DNA of 64,000 nucleotides from positions 310,001 to 374,000 of the forward strand of contig JACGCN010000029.1 in NCBI GenBank assembly GCA_014905825.1, in the 5' to 3' direction. This stretch comes from Lyophyllum atratum. Taxonomy: Eukaryota; Basidiomycota; Agaricomycetes; Agaricales; Lyophyllaceae. The translations under genes and the position numbers were made by a program. Positions within the stretch are counted from its first letter, which is position 1. The number at the start of each line of letters is the position of its first letter. Under the pieces are notes generated by a model. The model made no database searches, was not told the origin of the DNA, and saw only the letters and a program-made list of their open reading frames with translations. This document shows, in pieces, positions 56,475 through 64,000 of this stretch.

Positions 56475-56818
56475 TATCCAGGGACCACTTTTATGCCAAG
56501 TTAGCTTGGTAAATACCCCTGAGTCGTACGCTTTGCTTTAACCCAGGACTTTATATGCTTACTCGCTATGTAATGTGCATCTGTAATCCTTTACCACGTC
56601 AGTAGTGTACACCAATACCCTTTATATAGACTATCGTACATATCCTATGATTTCTATCGCGAGGTTTCCGAGGGAATCGTGATTTGACCGGCCCTCCATA
56701 TAACCGAACAGCAGCCGCATCATCGGGCCCACTTCCGGATGCGCAATATCCGACATGTTCAGAATATAAGCATAGGTGCCACAGGTGCCTCATTATCCCC
56801 TCCTCCCCTGCTTACACC
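56475..56818. promoter_or_regulatory. Intergenic region containing the SDR promoter
   Basis: No coding frame supported. It must hold the 3' end of the scaffold transcript and the promoter of the SDR gene; a CTTTATATAG stretch lies near 56621. Confidence 0.35.
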
Positions 56819-58304
56819 ATGTCCGCGCCAGGTATGAGAATTGGTTCAGTTGGCACGCCTTGGACTCATTCTAATGATGCCCTAGACCTCACCATCAACT
56901 CCCTGTTCAATGTCAAGGGCAAAATCGGTACTGAGGTCATTTTAGAAGTGCTATGGCCACGAAACTTATCGCAAAATATGTACAGTTCTCGTCACGGGTG
57001 GAGGTAGTGGTATTGGGAAGATGATCGCAGCTGGCTTCGCGCAGAACGGCGCCAAGGTGTACATTGCAGCACGGAAGGAGGCACAACTCAAGGAGGTGCG
57101 TCTGCTATCGGCCCTGAATCCCAATTTCACGAATTTATGTGATTATATCTCACTTAGGCTGCAGCTGAGATCAATAAGGCCTCGCCAATAGCGGTGCAAT
57201 ATATCCCGGCGAACGTCGGGGTACGCAAGTCCTGCTTCGCCCCAACAAGCCCTCTCCGCTGACGGACCGTACTTCCTGTTGTTTAGTCCAGAGCAGGATG
57301 TGATGCGCTCATTTCCGAGTTCAAAAAACGTGAAAATAAGCTTCATGTGCTCGTCAATAACGCGGGCATCACCTGGGGTGGCTCGTTCACCGACTTCCCT
57401 GAGGAGAAAGGGTGGGATAATGTCTTCAACGTGAACGTGAAGAGCATCTTTTACAGTACGTTATCCTCAGATCCGCACGTCTTTACAGCTAATCATTGTA
57501 TTATAGTGACCGCTGGGTGGGTTAGTCGGAATTGTACTTCGGAGCGGTGACTAAATCGAGCACGACAGCCTGTCCGACCTCCTGTCGAAGGATGCCAACA
57601 ATCGAGATCCGGGACGCGTCATCAACATCTCCTCGACAGCGTCCGTCGACCCTAGAACCGAATCCCCACTCAGCAAAGATGGCGACGGGACATGGAGTTG
57701 TATGTATATCCCCGTTGGTCTTTCTTTGATTTCTTGCTCATCAATCACCTGTAGACCAGCCAAGCAAAGCTGCAGGTAAGCATCACCGGTGGCCTCAGTA
57801 GCGGAACCCCGTGCTGATCTAAATATATAGTCAATCAACTCACCTCGGCACTGGCATTGAAACTAGGACCACAACACGTCACGTAAGGACTCCTTACTTC
57901 ATGCTTTACCAGGCACTGATATTGAACCTATATCTCGCAGCGTTAATGCAATTCTCCCTGGGTATGATATCCATCACTATTGAGGAGCCGAGCACCCGTT
58001 AACGGATATCATGCCAAACTACAGACTCTTCCCAAGCAAAATGACAGCGTTTGGTATCCAGACCGTGGGTGAAGATACATTCGCATCGGGTCAGCCAACA
58101 GGTACGTCCTCGTCAGTCTACTCACCTTCGTTGACCAATGATATATCCTTTTTGTAAGGCCGGATCGGCACGCCCTACGATATGGCTGGACTCGCGCTCT
58201 TCCTCGCCTCGCCAGCGTCTGCCCACGTCACGGGTACACACACATTGTTGGATGGCGGGGCGCGGTACGGGCGCGCAGCGATGACAGCGGGGACGAGGCT
58301 GTAA
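56819..58304 (+). CDS. Short-chain dehydrogenase/reductase (classical SDR)
   Basis: The start at 56819 gives MSAPGMRIGSVGTPWTHSND. An intron near 56926-56983 rebuilds VLVTGGGSGIGKMIAAGFAQ, the Rossmann TGxxxGxG cofactor site. Later exons give VLVNNAGITWGGSF (NNAG), NVFNVNVKSIFY, VINISSTASVD with the catalytic Ser, and YQPSKAAVNQLTSALALKLG with the YxxxK pair. The last exon reads GRIGTPYDMAGLALFLASPA and THTLLDGGARYGR, then TAA at 58302-58304. Roughly seven to nine exons, about 310 residues. It will use NAD(P)H and act on a small carbonyl/alcohol substrate; the sequence resembles 3-oxoacyl-ACP reductase/RhlG-like fungal SDRs, but the substrate cannot be named. A decayed fragment of the same 3' exon lies at about 60643-60735, downstream of the next gene. 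Confidence 0.88.
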
Positions 58305-58446
58305 ATTATGCGTTCGCATAATATGTGCTCTTTCCGATACCTCAGATATGCTGTGTATCGGATGTATATGATACCCTAGGCGCCACTCGAGGTATTTATA
58401 GGGAGATAGGTAGTGATACTAAAAGCTTTCTCTACACCCCGGCCAC

Positions 58447-60476
58447 TCAGGGACCAATGAGTCTTTCTAGCTTGTCTCGACGCTCAGGCAAGTCTGGATG
58501 ATCAAGTGGTGTCCCATCGCGAGCAGACTGACTGTAGTGTTGAGCGGCATCTAGATCCTCTTGCCTTCCAAATCTGTTATAGCGGATGGTATATGTTTCC
58601 GCTAACCCAGACTGACGCTCGGCCAGAGCTGGATGATCGGACGGTGTGTTCTCGATCGCGGCCCTCCAGTAAAAGAATGCAGCCTCGAGGTCGTCGATTG
58701 CGGCAGTTCTCTGGTACTGCTTGTGATACGCCATTGCTAGAGTCGCCTGGTATTTTGGGAGTTGTGGGTGATCAGCTGGGGTATCATCAACAGCAGCTTT
58801 CGCATATATAAGGGCAGCTTCAAGATGACCTTTCTCACTGAGTTCAACGTGCCCAAGCACGTGCAACTCAGTTAGATGACGCTGACAATGAGCAAGGTCT
58901 GAATGTCCTCGAGGTGTGCTATCAAGAGAAGCCTCGGCATTTTGGAGAGCATTTTGGAGGCCATCCAAAGAGAGTATTCCCGGGTCCCGGTCGTCGAAAA
59001 GGCTCTGTGGATCATTGGCGAGGATCTTATCTGAGTCCAAACCAGCTTTTTCTGGTTCTACGGGTTCAGCATGGACCTGGGGATATACACCGTGTCCGCC
59101 CTGCAGATAAAGATTTTAATGGCATACTGATAAAAGTTCATGGCAGTCTGGGAGGCGAGGATGGTCCTCGGGAGTCGCAATCAAAGCAGCTGTCGCATAT
59201 AAGAAAGCTGCTTCGAGGTCAACCGGGGCCTTAAGTCTTTGGTAACGAAGAGTGTACGCCGTTCCGAGACCTGCTTGGTGTAGAGCGCGGAGAGGATGGC
59301 CTTCAGGTAGACATGCCATTGCAGCCTTTCGATGACGAATAGCCGCCTCAAGATCATCAAGTGTCCCGAAGCGCTGGAAACGGCGGATATATATTTCAGC
59401 TAAACATGCTTGACGCTGGCTGCATTTGCGATGGCGTGGCGGTTGGACCTCCGAGACTATCTTCATGAGGCTAAGAGAAGCCTCCAGATCGTCTAATTGC
59501 CCAAACCCATCGAATCGGTGGATATAACTTGAAGCTAGGTTTAATTGACTTTGTCGACGAGCAAGGTCTGGATAATAATCGGCCGCCAGGATATCGATGG
59601 CATCAACAGCTGCTTTGTGATAGTTCACGGATGCTTGAATATCTTCTACGGCACCAAACCTGAGGTGTATTTTTCCACGTATCAAGGCTAAATTGCCCAG
59701 ACAGTGAGGATAACTGGAATCTTCTCTGCGAATAAGACTGAGAGCAGCCTCACTGCAACTCAGGGACGCCTCGAGGTCCTCCAGTCTCCCGAGTCGACAA
59801 TAACGACCTAGGTAGAATGTACACAACCTAGACTGAAGATAAGACGATCTCGGCTCATCAGCCGAGGGCATAGGCATTCTTTCGTCAAGGATCTTCGTAA
59901 TGTTTAGGGCGCTTTCAATATCCCCTAGCGAACCGAGTCTAGCAAAACGAGCTTCATATACCTCCACCACTTCATTTTGGCAGTAGCTTGGGGTCCCGGA
60001 ATCGCTAGGATGCGACCCATCTATAGCGGCTTCGTAAAACGTCACGGCCATATTGAGATTCCAGAGATTGTCTGTACGGTCGCACACGTTGAAGTGTTCC
60101 TCGGCGGCATCAGCCAGCGCCCCGGCGAGCGTACGATGACCTAGTGGAAGTTCTACGACCAGAGCATTACATTCGACAAGCTCGGCGGTTAGTTGGGGAC
60201 GAGGGTCATTGCTGGATTGAAACATCGATGGCTCGAGATCAACAAGCTCGAAGAGCCGTCTCCGAGTATCATCAAAGTTTACTCACTGTATCTGAATCGT
60301 TTTCCTCTCCATCCAGGCGGATTGCTTGTTCGGCGTGCGCAGCACTATTGTGAACAGTAAGACCATCACTTAAACGTCTATGAGTAGTGTGATTCTGCCA
60401 GGTTGAATTTCGGAAAAGAGATATACCTTCTCACTATGGCACTTAGCGCATCACTCCCATTGCCATCTGTAGCCAT
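58447..60476 (-). CDS. TPR-repeat protein
   Basis: The start at 60476 gives MATDGNGSDALSAIVR, then two short 5' introns lead to SAAHAEQAIRLDGEENDSD and PSMFQSSNDPRPQLTAELVE. A further intron (about 59120-59070) bridges HELLS to VHAEPVEPEKAGLDSDKIL, avoiding a TAA at 59116. The protein is about 620 residues of helical repeats with the periodic pattern 'FGxLDDLEAAIxxxxAAxxxxPxxHP' (e.g. RFGTLDDLEAAIRHRKAAMA, RFGRQEDLDAAQHYSQSARD). That is the agaricomycete TPR type often fused N-terminal to CHAT or NACHT/NB-ARC domains. No such effector domain is present here, so it is a stand-alone TPR protein. It is probably a scaffold for protein interactions, partner unknown. Confidence 0.8.
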
Positions 60477-60642
60477 TCTAAAGGACTTCGTGGAATTCAC
60501 CTGAGTAGGATAGTGGAATTGGAAAAGCAAACCTTGAGATCGATTCAAATAACACATTGATCTATCTAATACTGATCAGGTGATGGAAATTACTTACTAT
60601 CCTGATGGCGCAGGAAAAGACTCTTGAATGACGTTCAAGCTC

Positions 60643-60735
60643 TTTCTTCACTCACCAGCGTCCGCCTATGCCGGAGGTACACATATACTATTGGATGGAG
60701 AAGATGCGGTATGGGCTCGTGGTGATGACAGTCTA
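60643..60735 (+). pseudogene. Relic of the SDR gene 3' exon
   Basis: CACTCACCAGCGTCCGCC followed by GGTACACATATACTATTGGA and ATGCGGTATGGGCTCGTGG mirrors the 3' exon at about 58200-58290 (GCGTCTGCCCACGTCACGGG, ACACACATTGTTGGATGGCG). Indels break the frame and neither catalytic motif is present. It points to an earlier tandem duplication around the TPR gene. Confidence 0.6.
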
Positions 60736-60739
60736 CGCA

Positions 60740-61105
60740 AAGACGCCAGAGCAGCATCGAAATCCTCTTGTCCGTAGAGTCTACCATACATATGAGTCCC
60801 AATTCTAATCAGGCGACGGCATTGATGGCATTGATGGAAGTGTTACACCACCCCGAGACCCACATAACTGGATCACGATGAATAGAACACTCGAGTACAT
60901 TGGAGATGCAGTATTAAGCCTTACAGCCAGATCCAGTTGAAGTACAAAACTGTGCTCAATGTAGAGCGTAGCACAAGCATTGACTTCCAAGACCCAGTCC
61001 ATGTCCAATCAAGCCCGAAGCGACAAGGCAGAGTCAAGACGCAGTCCACGTTCCGAGGAGAGGGCGAATCTAGGGGGAAAAAAGAACCGAAGCAACGAAA
61101 TCAAG
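60740..61105. other. Intergenic, no recognisable gene
   Basis: Short frames on both strands without support; 3' flank of the DUF6697 gene. Confidence 0.4.
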
Positions 61106-61110
61106 CAACC

Positions 61111-63145
61111 TCACCTCTTCCTCCCCTCCCCGATCGGTGAAGGCACATTCTCGTTCCTATGCCCATTCTGGCTCTGACGCTCCAAGCTCATCGTCGCCAA
61201 CCCAGCGGCAACATCTCCTGGCCCCGTCACTGCAGGAGCACACCCAGCTCCTTCACCCACACTACCATCCGTATCCGCGCCCACACTTGCACTCGAATTC
61301 CACCCCGAGCCCGAGCCCAGCCCAACTATCCCTGGCACTGGCGCCGGCGAGCTCTTCGCACTGGCACTGGCACTCGCCCACTTGCTTTGTGAAAAGACGC
61401 GCGCCTGCTCCAAGAGCGCACTGTACATGGCATTGTTGAACCCGACGCACTGGAGCCCGACACACGCGGTGCGAAGCGCACCGGCGGCATAGAGCTGTGT
61501 GATCTCGTAGACGTTCTGTGGGGAGGTATTTTTGCGCCCTGCGATTGTTTCTTTTACGATGGCTTGAGTGGTCTGAGATGGGAGATAGAGGAGGTAAGTG
61601 AGGGCGGGGGAAAAACGTCAGCGAGGATGGTGAGTTTCGGTGGAGCCCATAAGTCGGGAAGAAAGGCAGGACGACATGGACGGGCGGATACGGACCTCGA
61701 TGGGAAGCTCCGCCCACTCTTTCGTTGTCAGATCCGCGAGGCGAAAGGCTTTGTACACGCCGGCGTAGTACCAGATCCCGTCCTTGTTGAAGAAGCATTC
61801 TACATGACAAGAACCAAGTAATCCGTGGCATATAATCAATCCCAAGTGGTAAGATGATGCATACCTGTAGCTTTATTCATGCGAGAAATGACGTCAACGG
61901 CGCTCCAGCGATGGGCAGTGGCGACGCGGGGGTTGGTGCTGCATTTAAAGACGGGTGCGTAGAAATAACCATGCTCTTCGCGCTCGGGACACCACTGAGT
62001 TGTTGTAGCATAGAAGAGTCGGCAATGCGCTAGGCTGTGCACATAATTTAGCTGTTACCCGGCGCAAGGGAGCAGTGGGTGGGAAGAGGTCTGAAGGTGA
62101 GTGCTCACGATATTCTGAGCGGCTGTAGGGCGATAGTTCAGCATACGTAGAGAAGGGACAGGAGAAAAGATTACCCCCGACAAATTTGAGATGAATTCTT
62201 GCAGGGTCAAAGGAGTTGGAATGCTTAATGGGCTGAGCGTATCGTCCGGCACCTCTTGCGGAAGGGCCAATCCTGCGAGAATTGCATTTCTCGCGGCGAC
62301 CATGTCGCCTGGCTCCTGCGATAGTGGTGTATGGGGAGACACCTGAAATTCAGTCTTGTGGATATTAGTGTTATAAACGAGAGTAGCAGACAGTTTCTAC
62401 TCTGGAGTCAGAGAGCGTGTCAGTCGCAGGTGCGTCTGTATCTGCAGGATTTCGAACAAGACTGCTCTGTAATGCTTGCGAAGGGCTTGGGGATCCGATA
62501 GGTCTGCTAAGCGGTCGGGAAAGCTCGGACAATGACTGTTGAGGACGCTGCGAGGAATCGTCAAATGCAATCCCCGTCGACCCGGGAGGCGAACCTTCAG
62601 CAATGCTTCATCATAGGACTGCGGAGACTCGGTAGGTTTCGCGAGGTTCCCCGCGCTCTCTTTCAGTACTCTAATTTCAATTCGCAATTCCACGATGGTC
62701 CGCTGTAGTCGTGCAATCTCGTCTTTCGTTCTCGCCATCTCGACCCTCTCTTTAGTTGGCACTGACTCGGAAAGAAAGGGAGAGCCGGCCCTTGACTTCT
62801 GTAAGTTTTGCTGGAGGATATCTATTGTTGCTGATTTCTGCCGAATGGACTCGTGCGCGTCCACCAAACGTTGTACAACGGCATCGCGGGCCTTCATCGC
62901 CTCCATTGTTCGCATTCTCTCTTCTGAGAGATCAATGGCTATCTCCACAACGCTAAAAGGATCCTGTGCGCGGAAATTAGAGCAGATGAAGCGCATATAC
63001 TGAGCTTACTTACTGTAGCTGCCTTGAGAATGCGGAGTTCTTTCTTAGGTTGTGAAAGGCCGCTTTCAGGGCCCTGAAAGTCTGCCCTAAAATCAGGGTT
63101 CTGCGTATCCGGGGCGCGCCCAGGTGCTACCAGGGTAGCCATCAT
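61111..63145 (-). CDS. DUF6697-type protein with in-frame TAG
   Basis: The start at 63145 gives MMATLVAPGRAPDTQNPDFR. An intron (about 62965-63013) joins LKAAT to DPFSVVEIAIDLSEERMRTM, a long coiled coil (IARLQRTIVELRIEIRVLKE) and ALLKVRLPGRRGLHLTIPRS. The conserved C-terminal core is YFYAPVFKCSTNPRVATAHRW, ECFFNKDGIWYYAGVYKAFR, then LADLTTKEWAELP; the last exon has ALRTACVGLQCVGFNNAMYS and a Ser/Ala/Gly-rich tail ending at 61111. The middle and C-terminal parts share one frame, but a TAG at 62400-62398 interrupts it between SLTPE and the segment SPHTPLSQEPGDMVAARNAI. The only nearby GT is out of phase with the available AGs. It may be a premature stop, a non-canonical splice or an assembly error. 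Function of the family is unknown. Confidence 0.7.
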
Positions 63146-63285
63146 CGTAGGAGAATATGCTGTGGTCGCCGTTCGGGACAACGAGCAGACGCGTTTACGA
63201 TTGTTTGAAACCAAAGGCTCCTCAATTCCACGTGATTTACGAAAGTGAACGGTCTCGCCATGACTTGTACCCAACGCATCTGGAA

Positions 63286-64000
63286 ATGTCTGCGTTGCTG
63301 AGAGGACCGTCGTCGCGACCCTTTGCGCAGCTCGTCTCGCGCAATTATGTATATCTACCAAGGACCTATGCTACGGAACTACCACGGCCACCACCTCCAC
63401 AAAGCGAGCCCCCGATGGAAACTTTCTCCGCAACCTCCAGGCCTCGGCCATACTGCGTTAAGCACCCTCCAACCCGCGAACTACCTCGTATAAAAGTATC
63501 AACTTTCATAAAATTGTCCAAATATATTCTAACACTGACCTGCGTATGTAACAGAAAACATGGCCATTGGTAGGAGGAGCTGTCATCGTCGGAATCGCGG
63601 GTTGGGTCGCGTTCATGGCCTACGTCACGAACCAGGAGAAAATGTCAAGTTCCGTCGTCCGGCAGATAATGAGATCCCTGAGGGAGGATCCGCAGGTGAA
63701 GGAGGCCTTGGGCGATGCGATCAGGCCGCAGCCTGAGTGGTGGCTGAATGGGGACCCTATGATACATGGCAAGGTGAGTAATGAAGTCCTTTCCGAACGG
63801 AGCTATGAGCTTGGAAGCTGTCTTTGCTTGAACTTGACGCGTCTTGGAATTCCAGATCAGCCAATTGCAGGGAAATGTGGACGTTAGTTTCCGAATCAGA
63901 GGCTCGAAAGGTATGTCGTTGTACGGTTGAGGCATCATGGAGCTCATACTGTGCTAGGCTCCGGAACACTGTACTTCACTAGCATTCGGAAAGACAAGGG
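63286..64000 (+). CDS. COA1: Cytochrome c oxidase assembly factor COA1, 3' truncated by window
   Basis: The start at 63286 gives MSALLRGPSSRPFAQLVSRN, a basic mitochondrial presequence. The intron at 63496-63554 joins LPRIK to KTWPLVGGAVIVGIAGWVAF, the single membrane helix, followed by YVTNQEKMSSSVVRQIMRSL and PEWWLNGDPMIHGK. A second intron (from about 63774) leads to ISQLQGNVDVSFRIRGS and a third to GSGTLYFTSIRKDKG at the window edge. These blocks match fungal COA1 (PEWWLNGDPxIxG, GTLYFTSIRKEKG). Known role: inner-membrane factor that helps insert and stabilise Cox1 in early complex IV assembly. About 140 bp separate it from the divergent DUF6697 gene. Confidence 0.92.

Overview
This is a eukaryotic nuclear window from a filamentous basidiomycete, most likely an Agaricomycete. 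Genes are broken by many short introns of about 50-60 nt with GT...AG ends. Families typical of that group are present: a STE3-type seven-helix pheromone receptor, DUF6593 and DUF6697 proteins, F-box/LRR and TPR expansions, a Ndc10/GCR1-type Crypton recombinase and an intersectin-like (Cin1-type) scaffold. No bacterial operons, CRISPR arrays, rRNA or tRNA genes were recognised. Exon joins were made by eye from GT/AG signals and reading phase, so exact borders are provisional.

Layout. 1-1077: 3' end of a GT1 glycosyltransferase-like gene. 1.3-1.5 kb: decayed peroxidase tail. 1.7-9.55 kb: two conserved genes, NatC subunit MAK10/NAA35 (-) and mitochondrial Trp-tRNA synthetase (+), bracketed by a long inverted pair of non-coding repeats that carry TATA-like modules. 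10.8-12.1 kb: intronless divergent cytochrome P450. 13.0-14.7 kb: STE3 receptor. 15.9-16.6 kb: GC-rich tandem repeats. 16.8-18.4 kb: lineage gene of unknown function. 18.4-22.1 kb: apparently intact Crypton tyrosine-recombinase gene and a duplicated fragment. 22.7-26.7 kb: DUF6593 protein, single-pass membrane protein, conserved unknown. 27.9-29.3 kb and 39.9-41.3 kb: near-identical F-box genes in opposite orientation. 29.6-35.2 kb: small and secreted proteins in a gene-poor stretch. 35.6-38.7 kb: SUV3 mitochondrial RNA helicase and mitoribosomal protein mS33, divergent from a shared promoter. 41.6-46.3 kb: tandem pair of secreted heme peroxidases. 46.7-49.2 kb: broken conserved gene and another F-box gene. 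49.6-56.5 kb: large intersectin-like gene (EH, coiled coil, two SH3, DH, PH). 56.8-58.3 kb: short-chain dehydrogenase. 58.4-60.5 kb: TPR gene. 61.1-63.1 kb: DUF6697 gene. 63.3 kb to the end: start of the cytochrome oxidase assembly factor COA1.

Functionally, conserved housekeeping genes, four of them mitochondrial (WRS, SUV3, mS33, COA1), alternate with fast-evolving accessory segments. The accessory segments show local duplication (peroxidases, F-box genes, the P450 tail, SDR and peroxidase relics, several 120-230 bp tandem repeats) and one mobile element gene. The most unusual features are the promoter-bearing inverted repeat, the intact-looking Crypton recombinase, the peroxidase pair with a class-I-like distal motif but predicted secretion, and the P450 without a recognisable oxygen-activation motif.
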